Of a stretch of 64,000 nucleotides of DNA, positions 20,342-29,859 are shown piece by piece. Where the stretch lies: the NCBI GenBank assembly GCA_018262095.1, contig JAGTRW010000009.1, forward strand, positions 1-64,000, written 5' to 3'. Each line of letters begins with the position of its first letter. The stretch's first letter is position 1. Made by a program: the position numbers and the translations under genes. Source of the stretch: Pseudomonadota bacterium. GTDB taxonomy: Bacteria; Pseudomonadota; Gammaproteobacteria; Burkholderiales; Rhodocyclaceae. The notes under the pieces were generated by a model that was given only the letters and a program-made list of their open reading frames with translations, was not told the DNA's origin and did no database searches.

Positions 20342-21658
20342 TCAGCCGAACAAGGTCTGGTTGACTCGGGCTTCAAGCCATTCCTGCCTGCCGCTCACCG
20401 GTTGCGGCGCCAGCTTGGCTTCGCTGGCCAGGTCGGCCAGCGTCGCCAAGGTGTGCTCGCCGCCGAGAATCGAGCGACCCAGCGTCAAGTCCCATTGCGC
20501 ATAGCGCTGACGGCGGAAGTCCCCCAGCACGTCGTCTTCGACCAGCCTGGAGGCTTTCTCCAGCGCCAGGGCGAGCGTGTCCATCGCGCCGATGTGGGCG
20601 TGGAACATGTCTTCCAGGCTCAAGCTCTGGCGTCGCACCTTGGCGTCGAAATTGAAGCCGCCTTGTCCAATGCCGCCGCCCTTCAGAATTTCGTAGAGGA
20701 CCAATGAAAGTTCCTCGACACTGTTCGGGAACTGGTCGGTATCCCAGCCGTTCTGCGGGTCGCCGCGGTTGGCGTCGATGCTGCCGAGAATCCCGAGCGC
20801 CAGCGCCTGCGCCACTTCATGCTGGAAGCTGTGGCCGGCGAGCGTCGCGTGGTTGGCCTCGACGTTGACCTTCATCTCGCCTTCAAGGCCGAATTCCTTG
20901 AGGAAACCGTGCACCGTGGCGACGTCGCGGTCGTATTGGTGCTTGGTCGGTTCGTGCGGTTTGGGCTCGATCAGCAGCTGCCCCTTGAAGCCGATGTGGT
21001 ACTTGTGTTCGACGACCATTTGCATGAAGCGGCCGAGCTGCTTGCGCTCGCGTACCAGGTCGGTATTGAGCAAGGTGTCGTAGCCTTCGCGACCGCCCCA
21101 CAGCACGTAGTTGTCGCCGCCAAGTTTTTGCGTCGCGTTCATCGCGCAGAACACCTGCGTTGCTGCGCAAGCAAACACCTCGGGGTCGGGATTGGTTGCC
21201 GCGCCAGCCGCGTAACGGGGGTGGCTAAACAGGTTCGCCGTTCCCCACAGCAGCTTGATGCGGGAACTCTCCTGGTGCCGGCCGAGGACATCGACGATCT
21301 CCTCGAGGTTGCTGCGATACTCGTTGAGCGTGACGCCATCAGGCGCGGCATCGACATCGTGAAAGGTGTAGTACGACACCCCCAGCTTCTGGAAGAATTC
21401 GAACGCCGCCTCGGCCTTGCGCTTGGCCTGCACCATCGGCTCTGCGCTGGCGAACCACGGGCGATTGAACAGCTCGTTGCCAAACATGTCCGCGCCTGGC
21501 GAGCAGAAGGTGTGCCAGTAGCACACCGCGATGCGCAGGTGCTCCTCCATGCTCTTGCCGAGCAGCACGCGCTTGGCGTCATAGTGGCGGAAGCTCAAGG
21601 GCGAGCGGCTTTCAAGGCCTTCATAGCGAACGCGGTCAACGAAATCAAAGGTGCTCAT
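20342..21658 (-). CDS. xylA: Xylose isomerase
   Basis: A 438-residue class II xylose isomerase. The catalytic histidine lies in [13 protein letters not shown], and the metal-binding residues in [32 protein letters not shown] and [20 protein letters not shown]. It converts D-xylose to D-xylulose in the cytoplasm with Mg or Mn. ATG 21658 has GGAGGT eight bases upstream. It is transcribed away from xylR and towards the importer operon; the product feeds the kinase at 12636-14273. Confidence 0.97.
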   Translation of the reverse strand: MSTFDFVDRVRYEGLESRSPLSFRHYDAKRVLLGKSMEEHLRIAVCYWHTFCSPGADMFGNELFNRPWFASAEPMVQAKRKAEAAFEFFQKLGVSYYTFHDVDAAPDGVTLNEYRSNLEEIVDVLGRHQESSRIKLLWGTANLFSHPRYAAGAATNPDPEVFACAATQVFCAMNATQKLGGDNYVLWGGREGYDTLLNTDLVRERKQLGRFMQMVVEHKYHIGFKGQLLIEPKPHEPTKHQYDRDVATVHGFLKEFGLEGEMKVNVEANHATLAGHSFQHEVAQALALGILGSIDANRGDPQNGWDTDQFPNSVEELSLVLYEILKGGGIGQGGFNFDAKVRRQSLSLEDMFHAHIGAMDTLALALEKASRLVEDDVLGDFRRQRYAQWDLTLGRSILGGEHTLATLADLASEAKLAPQPVSGRQEWLEARVNQTLFG

Positions 21659-21746
21659 CTTTACTACCTCCGTCAAGCGCAGAGCGCGAGGCCTGGTGAG
21701 AGAAACCGAGGAAGGTTCGCATGCCTCGGCGATTAAATCGAGGTCA

Positions 21747-21779
21747 ATAATAGGTTCCGGATGACCTGCTGACTATTAT
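21747..21779. promoter_or_regulatory. Inverted repeat in the xylA-xylR spacer, candidate XylR site
   Basis: ATAATAG (21747-21753) and CTATTAT (21773-21779) form a perfect 7-bp inverted repeat, centre to centre 26 bp, in the 135-bp region between the divergent xylA and xylR genes. AraC-type regulators such as XylR bind paired half-sites here. The match to a known XylR box was not established. Confidence 0.4.
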
Positions 21780-21793
21780 GAAATCCGCCGATC

Positions 21794-23050
21794 GTGATAT
21801 CATTTTTGACGCGATCTTCCTCGGAAAGCGTTTTGCCACCTTCCTCTGAATTCCGGCATGACCCCTCGGGCAAGCAGCGGCGGCCACCGCTCCACGTTGC
21901 GCTGCTCTTTAACGCCAACAAGATCTACGACCGAGAGATCATCGCGGGAATCGGCGATTACATTCGTTCAACCCGAGTCGAGTGGGATTTGCTGATTGAG
22001 GATGATTTTCGTGCCCGCATTGCCAACATCGCCCAATGGCAAGGTGACGGGATCATCGCCGACTACGACGACCCGAATATCAGCGAGGCGCTCGCCGGAA
22101 TCCCTCTGCCGGTGGTGGCGGTCGGCGGATCGTATGCTGAGCTCTCCGACTACCCCAAGGGCGTGCCCTACGTGGCGACTGACAACTTCCTGATCGTCAA
22201 GCTTGCCCACGACCATCTCGTCGAGGCCGGCGTGCAACAGCTTGCCATGTACAGCCAGCCCGAAGCCGCGGCTAGCCGTTGGGCACAGGAGCGCGAGAAA
22301 GCCTTCGCCCGCCTGGCGCCCACGGGTCATATCTACCGTGGCGTGCAGACCAACGCGGTGGCGTGGAACACCGCCATCGAACACTTGGCTCAATGGATCT
22401 CTTCTCTGAGCAAGCCGGTGGGGATCATTGGGATCACCGACGCTCGCGCACGTCACCTGATGCATGCGTGTATGGTTGCCGGTATAGCCGTTCCCGAGCA
22501 GGTCGCGATCGTCGGCATCGACAATGACCCGCTGACCCAGTCGCTGACTCGCATCGGCCTAAGCTCGGTGCGCCAGGGAACGCACGAGATGGGGCGCGTG
22601 GCGGCGCAGTTGCTTCACCAGATGCTGCATGGTTCTCGCTTCACCGACAAGCGCGTGGTGGTGCCACCGGCGGGGCTCAATGTTCAAGCTTCGAGCAAGC
22701 ACACCCGGCCATTCAGCGCCCTGGTGACGAAAGCACGCTACTACATCCGCCAGTATGGCTGCCAAGGCATAAAGAACGAACAAGTGGCGGAGTATGTCGG
22801 CGTTTCGCGCTCGACACTGGAGCACTGCTTCCGCGTCGAACTCGGTTCTACGGTCCATCGGGCGTTGCTGCTGCATCGGCTCGAAATCGCTCAGCAATTG
22901 TTGCGAGACACCAATCTTCCTGCCGCTGAGGTGGCCAAGCGGGCCGGCTTCACGACCCCTCAGTACATGCACTCGGTTTTCAAACGAGAGCTTGGCATGA
23001 CGCCAACGGCGATTCGGCGTGGCGAATTCACCTCGGACAACGCCTTGTGA
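21794..23050 (+). CDS. xylR: Xylose operon regulator XylR (periplasmic-binding-protein fold plus AraC HTH)
   Basis: Up to 418 residues. After a variable N-terminus, residues 33-300 form a LacI-type sugar-binding domain (HVALLFNANKIYDREII, then VAIVGIDNDPLTQSLT). Residues 310-410 form an AraC double helix-turn-helix (VAEYVGVSRSTLEHCFRVELG and VAKRAGFTTPQYMHSVFKRELG). This order is diagnostic of XylR, which activates xyl genes when xylose is bound. The frame opens with GTG at 21794, but homologues begin close to HVALLF, so the true start is uncertain. Its 3' end abuts a cut aceF remnant. Confidence 0.92.
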   Translation: MISFLTRSSSESVLPPSSEFRHDPSGKQRRPPLHVALLFNANKIYDREIIAGIGDYIRSTRVEWDLLIEDDFRARIANIAQWQGDGIIADYDDPNISEALAGIPLPVVAVGGSYAELSDYPKGVPYVATDNFLIVKLAHDHLVEAGVQQLAMYSQPEAAASRWAQEREKAFARLAPTGHIYRGVQTNAVAWNTAIEHLAQWISSLSKPVGIIGITDARARHLMHACMVAGIAVPEQVAIVGIDNDPLTQSLTRIGLSSVRQGTHEMGRVAAQLLHQMLHGSRFTDKRVVVPPAGLNVQASSKHTRPFSALVTKARYYIRQYGCQGIKNEQVAEYVGVSRSTLEHCFRVELGSTVHRALLLHRLEIAQQLLRDTNLPAAEVAKRAGFTTPQYMHSVFKRELGMTPTAIRRGEFTSDNAL

Positions 23051-23062
23051 GTGCTCAACCCT

Positions 23063-23107
23063 GTAGTCGCCGATATCTGGCACCCGAATATCAATCGTTT
23101 GGCTCAT
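23063..23107 (-). pseudogene. aceF: Remnant of aceF (first ~15 codons of dihydrolipoamide acetyltransferase)
   Basis: Fourteen bases after the aceE stop, a minus-strand ATG at 23107 begins MSQTIDIRVPDIGDY, the N-terminus of the lipoyl domain of pyruvate dehydrogenase E2. The next codons no longer match, and the frame simply runs antisense through xylR. The expected continuation with the lipoyl-lysine motif is missing. The breakpoint is therefore between the end of xylR (23050) and about 23062. This shows that an aceE-aceF operon was cut when the xyl genes came to lie here. A functional E2 would have to be encoded elsewhere. Confidence 0.8.
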
Positions 23108-23120
23108 CGCGGTCGCGTGA

Positions 23121-25817
23121 CTATTCGATCGGGTTCGGTTTGTCGGCCGCAATTGCCAATCGTTCGATCGCCGAGGTGAGATCGCTGCGCGCAATCGCGC
23201 CTTGCTCGGCGAGACTCGTGAGCGCCGCCAGCGCGATATAGCGCGCGTCGATCTCGAAGAAGTCGCGCAAGGCGACGCGTGTGTCGGAGCGACCGAAACC
23301 GTCGGTGCCGAGCACGCGGTAAGGACCGGGGACCCAGTTGCGGATGAGGTCCGGGTAAGCGCGAATGAAGTCGCTGGCGGCGATGAAAGGGCCGCCATCC
23401 CTGGGCAGTTGTTCGGCGACGTAGGGGACGCGCGGCGGCTCGTCCGGATGCAGCAGATTCCAGCGATCGCAGGCAATGCCGTCCTTGCGCAATTGGCCAA
23501 AGCTGGTCGCGCTCCAGACGTCGGCGGCGACGCCGAAGTCGTCCTCGAGTCGCGCCGCGGCAGCGACGACCTCGCGCAGGATGCTGCCGCTACCGATCAA
23601 CTGAACGCGTGGCTTGTCGTTGGCCAGCGTCGACCGACGCAGCCGGTAGATGCCGCGCCGGATGCCTTCTTCGGCGCCCTCTGGCATCGCCGGGTGCGGG
23701 TAGTTTTCGTTGTACAAGGTGACGTAGTAAAAGCCGTTTTCGCCTTCGCTCATCATTCGCCGGACGCCGTCCTCGGCGATCACCGCGACTTCGTAGGCGA
23801 AGGCCGGGTCGTAGGCGCGGCAGGTCGGAATCGTTGCGGCGTAGACCTGGCTCTGGCCGTCCTCGTGCTGCAGGCCCTCGCCCGACAGCGTCGTTCGTCC
23901 GGCGGTGGCGCCGAGCAGGAAGCCGCGCGCCTGGCAGTCGGCGGCATTCCAGATCAGATCGGCGACGCGCTGGAAACCGAACATCGAATAAAAGATGTAG
24001 CACGGCAGCATCGGCCGGTTGCTGTGCGACCAGGCGGTGCCGGCAGCGATCCACGAACTCAATGAACCCGCTTCGGTGATTCCTTCCTCGAGGATCTGGC
24101 CTTTGACGTCTTCGCGGTAGAACGCCAGCTGATCCGAATCCTGCGGCGTATAGCGCTGTCCCCACGGCGAATAGATGCCGAACTGGCGGAACATGTCCTG
24201 CATGCCGAAGGTGCGCGCTTCGTCGGAGACGATAGTCACGACGCGTGAGCCGAGCGCGCTGTCGCGCATCAGCTTGGAGAGGATGCGAACGAAGCTCATG
24301 GTCGTCGAGATTTCCCGCGTTCCCGAATCGCCATGCGCCGCGCCGAAAAGCTCGGGGTTGGCGACCTTGAGCCGGGTCGCCTGCTGGCGACGCTGCGGAA
24401 CGAAGCCGCCGAGCGCCGCGCGACGCGCCTTGAGATAGCGCACCTCGGCGCTGTCTTCACCGGGGTGGTAGAAGCGCGCGTGGTCGAGATCGTCGTCGGA
24501 AAGCGGCAAACCGAAGCGGTCGCGAAAATGCCGCAGGTCGTCGGCGGCCAGCTTCTTGGTCTGGTGCGAGGTATTAGCGCCTTGACCCGAAGCGCCCATG
24601 CCGTAGCCCTTGGTCGTCTGCACCAGAATCACCGTCGGTTGCCCGCGAGAGCTCATCGCCGCCGCATAAGCCGCGTAAATCTTGACCGGGTCATGACCGC
24701 CGCGCATCAGTGCGTCGATGTCCCTGTCCGACATATTGGCGACCAGCGCGGCCAGTTCCGGGTAGCGCGAGAAGAAGTGCTGGCGGTTGTAATGGCCGTC
24801 GGTGGCCGACAGCTTCTGGAATTCGCCATCGACCGCTTCGGCCATTCGCTTGAGGATCCAGCCGTCGCGGTCGCGCGCGAAGAGCACGTCCCAGTTGCTT
24901 CCCCACAGGCACTTGATGACGTTCCAGCCGGCGCCGGCGAACAGCGTTTCGAGCTCCTGGACGATATTGCCGTTGCCGCGAACCGGACCGTCGAGCCGCT
25001 GCAGGTTGCAGTTGACGACCAGGATCAGATTGTCGAGTTGCTCGCGCGCGGCAAGCGAAATTCCGGCCAGCGATTCGGGTTCGTCCATTTCGCCGTCGCC
25101 GACGTAGGCCCAGACCTTGCGGTCGCTGGTCGGCATGATTTCGCGATGCAGCAGGTAGCGCTGGAAGCGCGCCTGATAGATCGCCGTGAGCAGGCCGAGC
25201 CCCATCGATCCGGTCGGGAACTGCCAGAAATTGGGCATCAGCGTCGGGTGCGGATACGAAGACAGGCCGCGGCCGACGCCGCCCGAGACTTCGCGCCGGA
25301 AGTGCTTGAGATTGTCTTCGCCGAGGCGCCCCTCGAGGAACGCGCGCGCATAGACGCCAGGCGCGGCGTGCGGCTGGAAATAGACCAGGTCGCCGGGATG
25401 CTCGTCGCTGGCGGCGCGGAAGAAGTGGTTGAAGCCCACTTCGAAGACATCGGCGATCGACGCGTAGGTCGCGATGTGGCCGCCGAGTTCGGGATGCGCC
25501 TGATTGGCGCGCGTCACCATCACCAGCGCGTTCCAGCGATGGATCGCGGTAATCCGGGCTTCCAGGTCGAGATCGCCGGGGTAGGGCGGCTGCGCTTCGA
25601 CCGGGATGGTGTTGCGGTAGGGCGTCGTGTGGCGGGTGTGGAAGCGGCCACCGGCCCGGCGTCCTGAGTCGATCAGCCGGTCGACCAGGAACTCGGCGCG
25701 CGGCAGCCCGTCACGCTCGATCACCTCGGCCAGACTCGCTGTCCAATCCTGCGTTTCATCGCAATCGACATCAGCGCTATCGCCGCCGATGGCCATGTCG
25801 TTGGTGACCCTGTCCAT
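23121..25817 (-). CDS. aceE: Pyruvate dehydrogenase E1 component, homodimeric type
   Basis: An 898-residue thiamine-diphosphate enzyme. The ThDP motif starts at VGDGEMDEPES and ends LVVNCNLQRLDG. The pyrimidine-binding domain contains ARTFGMQDMFRQFGIYSPWGQRY and the C-terminal domain LIGSGSILREV. It decarboxylates pyruvate and acetylates the lipoyl domain of AceF. ATG 25817 follows GAGGAGG at ideal spacing; an upstream in-frame start lacks this. Normally aceF follows directly, but here only the first 15 codons of aceF survive. Confidence 0.96.
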   Translation of the reverse strand: MDRVTNDMAIGGDSADVDCDETQDWTASLAEVIERDGLPRAEFLVDRLIDSGRRAGGRFHTRHTTPYRNTIPVEAQPPYPGDLDLEARITAIHRWNALVMVTRANQAHPELGGHIATYASIADVFEVGFNHFFRAASDEHPGDLVYFQPHAAPGVYARAFLEGRLGEDNLKHFRREVSGGVGRGLSSYPHPTLMPNFWQFPTGSMGLGLLTAIYQARFQRYLLHREIMPTSDRKVWAYVGDGEMDEPESLAGISLAAREQLDNLILVVNCNLQRLDGPVRGNGNIVQELETLFAGAGWNVIKCLWGSNWDVLFARDRDGWILKRMAEAVDGEFQKLSATDGHYNRQHFFSRYPELAALVANMSDRDIDALMRGGHDPVKIYAAYAAAMSSRGQPTVILVQTTKGYGMGASGQGANTSHQTKKLAADDLRHFRDRFGLPLSDDDLDHARFYHPGEDSAEVRYLKARRAALGGFVPQRRQQATRLKVANPELFGAAHGDSGTREISTTMSFVRILSKLMRDSALGSRVVTIVSDEARTFGMQDMFRQFGIYSPWGQRYTPQDSDQLAFYREDVKGQILEEGITEAGSLSSWIAAGTAWSHSNRPMLPCYIFYSMFGFQRVADLIWNAADCQARGFLLGATAGRTTLSGEGLQHEDGQSQVYAATIPTCRAYDPAFAYEVAVIAEDGVRRMMSEGENGFYYVTLYNENYPHPAMPEGAEEGIRRGIYRLRRSTLANDKPRVQLIGSGSILREVVAAAARLEDDFGVAADVWSATSFGQLRKDGIACDRWNLLHPDEPPRVPYVAEQLPRDGGPFIAASDFIRAYPDLIRNWVPGPYRVLGTDGFGRSDTRVALRDFFEIDARYIALAALTSLAEQGAIARSDLTSAIERLAIAADKPNPIE

Positions 25818-26001
25818 GTGCTGCCTCCTCGATCCAATCGTTTCAAGCCGGTGTTGGCATGAGGACATTGTAATGACCCCGGGCTACGCATGTGTTGCCA
25901 AATGCGTTATGAGTAGCGGCCAGTCAGATGACTGGCGACTGGCCTGTGCGGTGCCAGGCGGCAAAACACGGCCGTTCACACGCGATCCAGGAGGCATTTC
26001 C

Positions 26002-26037
26002 ATGACCGCTTTCGACTGCTATGCTGTCTCCGGATGA
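26002..26037 (+). other. 11-codon ORF with strong ribosome-binding site before the PocR-domain gene
   Basis: AGGAGG lies seven bases before an ATG that opens an 11-residue frame, MTAFDCYAVSG. A second mini-frame (ATG 26034, six codons) overlaps its stop. The main gene begins 93 bp further on. This could be a leader peptide or upstream ORF controlling the downstream signalling gene, or chance. Confidence 0.3.
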
Positions 26038-26129
26038 ATACGTCAGCGTCTTGACGCGTTCATGAAGGAATCATCAATCGGTATCGGTAACCGGCGTCTG
26101 GCAAGCAACACGAAGAACGGCAAGCGCAG

Positions 26130-28541
26130 ATGTATGAGTCGGATAGGCGCCACATTCCTGAGAGGCCTAGGCAGCGCATGGACGCACAAGAGATGGAAAA
26201 AACCGGCCCCGCCGAGATTCGTTCGGCCGATGCCTCGACTCCCGATCAAGCGTGTTTCTCATCCAGCAGCGGACCCGACGAAGCGGCGACAGTCCGCTTT
26301 GAGACGCTGTTCCAGCTCGACGAAATCCAGCGTATACAAAATGAGTTTTCCCTGGCGACTGGCGTCGCCTCGATCATTACGCACCCTGACGGTACGCCGC
26401 TGACGGAGCCGAGTAATTTCACCAAACTATGCAGTGAAATCATTCGCAAGACCGAGCAGGGCTGCGCCAACTGCTACAAATCCGATGCCACGATCGGGCG
26501 CCACAAAGCCTCCGGTCCTGTCGTTCAGACATGCCAGAGTGGCGGCCTCTGGGATGCGGGTGCGAGTATCAGCATTGGCGGCAATCACATTGCCAACTGG
26601 CTGATCGGGCAAGTTCGCGACGAAACCCAAACCGACGAGAAGATGAGGGCGTACGCGCAGGCCATCGGCGCTGAAGAGTCGGCTTTCATGGACGCATTTG
26701 ATGCGGTGCCGGCGATGTCGCGCAAGCGCTTTGAACACATTGCAAACGCGTTGTTTACTCTGGCCAATCAGCTTTCCGCAAAGGCTTTTCTGAATGTTCA
26801 GCAGCAACAAGTCATTGCCGAGCTGCAGGTTCTTCAAAAAAACCTGCGGGATAGCGAGCATTACAACAAGACCTTGTTTGCCGATTCGGGAATTGCGCTG
26901 GTTGTCATGGACCCCGAAACATGGACGATGATCGATTGCAACGAGGCGGCGCTGGAGATTTATCGACTGCCCAGCCGTGACGCGGTGATCGGCCTGTCGC
27001 CGCTTGATGTTTCCGCCCCGCGCCAGCATGACGGCAGCGAGTCCGAGCTTGCGGCACGCTATCAGGTGGAGCAAGCGCTGGCGAAGGGAAGTCGGGTTTT
27101 TGAATGGCGCCACCGGCGCATGGATGGGCAGGAGTGGGATGCTGAAGTCCATTTGATGTCCTTCGAGCATGGCGGGCGAACGCTTCTGCAATTTAGCCTG
27201 CAGGACATTACCGAGCGCAAGCTGGCCGATGAGAAAATCAATCACTTGGCCTTCTTTGATCAGCTGACTGGGCTGCCCAACCGCACGCTGCTGCTCGATC
27301 GTCTCAAGCAGGCGATGGCCAGCAGTCTGCGCAGCGGCAATCATGGTGCGCTGCTGCTCATCGATCTCGACTACTTCAAAACGCTCAACGACACGCTCGG
27401 TCACGACATGGGCGACCTGCTGCTCAAGCAGGTCGCCCGGCGTCTGACCGAATGTGTGCGTGAAGAAGATACGGTGGCGCGGCTGGGCGGCGATGAATTT
27501 GTCGTGATGCTGGTGAATTTGAGCGAAAGTCAGCGCGAGGCGGCGTCACGAGTCGAACTGATCGTTCGGAAAATCTACGCGACGCTCAACCAAAGCTATG
27601 AACTCAAGGCGGTTTCCTACCGCATCAGCCTGAGCATCGGTGCCAGCGTCTTCCTGGGGCAACAGACCGCGATCGAGGCGGTTCTGAAACAAGCTGATCT
27701 GGCCATGTACAAGGCCAAGGATGCAGGGCGTAATAGCCTGCGCTTCTTTGATCCGGAGATGGCGCTTGACGTCTTGAAACGCGCTTCTCTCGACAAGGAC
27801 TTGCGCGAGGCGATCGAGAGGAAACAATTCGTCGTCCACTATCAAGCGCAGGTGACCGGCTGTCAGGTGACCGGCGCAGAGGCTTTGTTGCGCTGGCAAC
27901 ACCCCGAACGCGGGCTGGTATGCCCCGGCGAATTCATTTCGGTGATCGAAGAAAACGGACTCATCCTTGCGGTCGGTCAATGGGTGCTCGATGTCGTCTG
28001 CGAACAACTGGCTGACTGGGCCACGCAAGCCGCGATGTCGCAGCTCACGGTGGCGGTGAATATCAGCGCCCGCCAGTTAAACCAGGACGGCTTTGTCGAT
28101 CAGGTTCTGGCGGCGCTCGATCGCAGCGGCGCAGACCCCCAGCGTCTCAAATTGGAATTGACCGAAAGCCTGCTGGTCGAAAACGTCGAAGACACCATCG
28201 GTAAAATGACGGCATTGAAAGCGAAAGGGGTGGGTTTTTCACTCGATGACTTTGGTACCGGCTATTCGTCGCTCTCGTATCTGAAGCGTTTGCCTCTCGA
28301 TCAATTGAAAATCGACCAGAGTTTTGTCAGGGACATCCTTAGCGATCCGAATGATGCCGCGATTGCCAAGATGATCGTTGTCCTTGCCGAGAGTCTGGGG
28401 CTGGCGGTGATCGCCGAGGGTGTCGAGACCGAGGCGCAGAGAGTTTTTCTCGCGCAATATGGTTGCCATGCCTATCAGGGGTATTTGTTGAGCCGGCCCT
28501 TGCCGCTCGCTGAGTTCGAGTCGTTTGTGAAGCGCTTTTAG
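26130..28541 (+). CDS. PocR-PAS-GGDEF-EAL cyclic-di-GMP signalling protein
   Basis: An 803-residue cytoplasmic protein without membrane spans. Residues of about 56-220 form a PocR sensory domain (EIQRIQNEFSLATGVASII, with the cysteine cluster GCANCYKSD). A PAS domain follows at about 245-365. A GGDEF domain has an intact GGDEF motif near residue 452. An EAL domain has EALLRW near 583, DDFGTGYSS and VIAEGVET. All catalytic signatures look intact, so it may both make and break c-di-GMP, with PocR setting the balance. The PocR domain of the propanediol regulator senses a small metabolite. The start is uncertain (26130 or ATG 26178). It is transcribed alone, divergent from aceE. Confidence 0.93.
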   Translation: MYESDRRHIPERPRQRMDAQEMEKTGPAEIRSADASTPDQACFSSSSGPDEAATVRFETLFQLDEIQRIQNEFSLATGVASIITHPDGTPLTEPSNFTKLCSEIIRKTEQGCANCYKSDATIGRHKASGPVVQTCQSGGLWDAGASISIGGNHIANWLIGQVRDETQTDEKMRAYAQAIGAEESAFMDAFDAVPAMSRKRFEHIANALFTLANQLSAKAFLNVQQQQVIAELQVLQKNLRDSEHYNKTLFADSGIALVVMDPETWTMIDCNEAALEIYRLPSRDAVIGLSPLDVSAPRQHDGSESELAARYQVEQALAKGSRVFEWRHRRMDGQEWDAEVHLMSFEHGGRTLLQFSLQDITERKLADEKINHLAFFDQLTGLPNRTLLLDRLKQAMASSLRSGNHGALLLIDLDYFKTLNDTLGHDMGDLLLKQVARRLTECVREEDTVARLGGDEFVVMLVNLSESQREAASRVELIVRKIYATLNQSYELKAVSYRISLSIGASVFLGQQTAIEAVLKQADLAMYKAKDAGRNSLRFFDPEMALDVLKRASLDKDLREAIERKQFVVHYQAQVTGCQVTGAEALLRWQHPERGLVCPGEFISVIEENGLILAVGQWVLDVVCEQLADWATQAAMSQLTVAVNISARQLNQDGFVDQVLAALDRSGADPQRLKLELTESLLVENVEDTIGKMTALKAKGVGFSLDDFGTGYSSLSYLKRLPLDQLKIDQSFVRDILSDPNDAAIAKMIVVLAESLGLAVIAEGVETEAQRVFLAQYGCHAYQGYLLSRPLPLAEFESFVKRF

Positions 28542-28561
28542 CGAAAGGATGGCGCTTTCGC
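28541..28561. terminator. Possible bidirectional terminator hairpin
   Basis: GCGAAAG (28541-28547) pairs with CTTTCGC (28555-28561) between two convergent genes. The stem is only 7 bp and T-runs are weak, so this is tentative. Confidence 0.35.
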
Positions 28562-28562
28562 C

Positions 28563-29819
28563 TCATAGCCAGCAGACGCCGAAGGCGATGGTCAGCGCCG
28601 TGAGCGGCGCGCCGACCTTGAAGTAGGACCAGAAGCCCAGCGTGATTCCGGCGCCCTGGGCGCGCTGCGCGACGATCAGGTTGGCGACCGAGCCGACCAG
28701 CGTGAAGTTGCCGGCCAGCGTCGACGCCATGGCGACCACCAGCCAGGCGCGTTGCGGGTCGGCCATGTCGGCGACGAAGGGCTTGAGCATGAGCACAGCC
28801 GGAACGTTGCTGACCACGTTCGACAAGGCGGCGGTGACCAGCGAGAGGATTCCCGTGTGGTCGAGGTGCTGGCGCGCCACCGCGGCGATCACGTCGGGCG
28901 TCAGCGCGATTCGCTCGAAGCCGGCGACGACGACGAACAGTCCGGCGAACATCACCAGCGTCGGCCAGTCGATTTCGCGATAGACCTTGTGCGCCTTGAT
29001 GCGGCGCGTCAGCAGCATGACGGCGCCGCCGACGATGGCGACCTGGGCGACCGGTTGGCCGCAGAAGAACAGAATCACCATCAGCAGCGTGACGGACAGC
29101 GATTTGATGACGATCGGTCGATTGAATCTGATCGGCGCCGCCGCGACGACGCGAAACGGCTCGCGGGTCAGGAACTCGTCTCGATAAGCGAGCGCGATCA
29201 GCGCGACGGTGAGCAGCAGGCCGGCGGCGGCGACCGGCGACAGCGCCGCGGCGAAGCTGCCGTAATGGATCTGCGACAGGCTGCCGATAATCATGTTCTG
29301 CGGATTGCCGGTAATCGTCGCGACGCTGCCGACGTTCGACGCCATGGCGATGCCCAGCAGATAGGGGATCGGGTTGCGTTTGAGGCGCGTCACCAGGTCG
29401 AGCACCAGCGGCGTCAGCGCCAGGCAGATCGTGTCGTTGACCAGAAACGCCGAGAGCGCGCCGGCGATCAGCACGATGGCGGTCAGCAAGGCGAGCGGGT
29501 AGCGCGCGCGTTTGACGACCCACTCGTTGACCAGCAGGAAGAAGCCCGAGAGCCGCAGGTTGGCGACGACGATCATCATTCCCAGCAGCAGCGCGATGGT
29601 GTCGAAGTCGATGGCACGATACGCCTCGTCGAGCGACAGTACGCCGAGCCAGACCATCAGGCTGGCGCCGAGCAGCGCGGCGCCGGCGCGGTCGAGGTGG
29701 TAGCCGGGCAACTTGCCGATGGCGATGAAAAGATACGTCGCGGCAAAGACCGCCAGCGCGGCGATCGTCGCGGCGTCGTGCCATAGCGTTTGAGCGCTCG
29801 CTGGAAACGGCATGGTCAT
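28563..29819 (-). CDS. ArsB/NhaD-superfamily ion transporter (SLC13-like)
   Basis: A 418-residue polytopic membrane protein with eleven to twelve hydrophobic segments. MASNVGSVATITGNPQNM and LSNVVSNVPAVLMLKPF are the paired re-entrant-loop motifs of the ArsB/NhaD and citrate-type ion transporter superfamily. It moves an anion or Na+/H+ across the inner membrane; the ion cannot be told. Start ATG 29819 overlaps the stop of a 14-codon ORF (ATGA), linking it by translational coupling to two tiny frames after emrB. Two codons further on is an alternative ATG. Confidence 0.85.
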   Translation of the reverse strand: MTMPFPASAQTLWHDAATIAALAVFAATYLFIAIGKLPGYHLDRAGAALLGASLMVWLGVLSLDEAYRAIDFDTIALLLGMMIVVANLRLSGFFLLVNEWVVKRARYPLALLTAIVLIAGALSAFLVNDTICLALTPLVLDLVTRLKRNPIPYLLGIAMASNVGSVATITGNPQNMIIGSLSQIHYGSFAAALSPVAAAGLLLTVALIALAYRDEFLTREPFRVVAAAPIRFNRPIVIKSLSVTLLMVILFFCGQPVAQVAIVGGAVMLLTRRIKAHKVYREIDWPTLVMFAGLFVVVAGFERIALTPDVIAAVARQHLDHTGILSLVTAALSNVVSNVPAVLMLKPFVADMADPQRAWLVVAMASTLAGNFTLVGSVANLIVAQRAQGAGITLGFWSYFKVGAPLTALTIAFGVCWL

Positions 29820-29859
29820 TGCCTTGGCTGGCCGAGGTTCTGATCGACGATCGTCGCCA

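Noticed and set aside
22559-23062. Extension of the aceF frame to a 183-codon protein
   Set aside because: After the first 15 codons the sequence is simply antisense to xylR and has no E2 features.
26062-26403. 113-codon frame overlapping the start of the PocR-domain gene
   Set aside because: Different frame from the clear domain protein and rich in Arg/Pro/Ser without motifs; a shadow.
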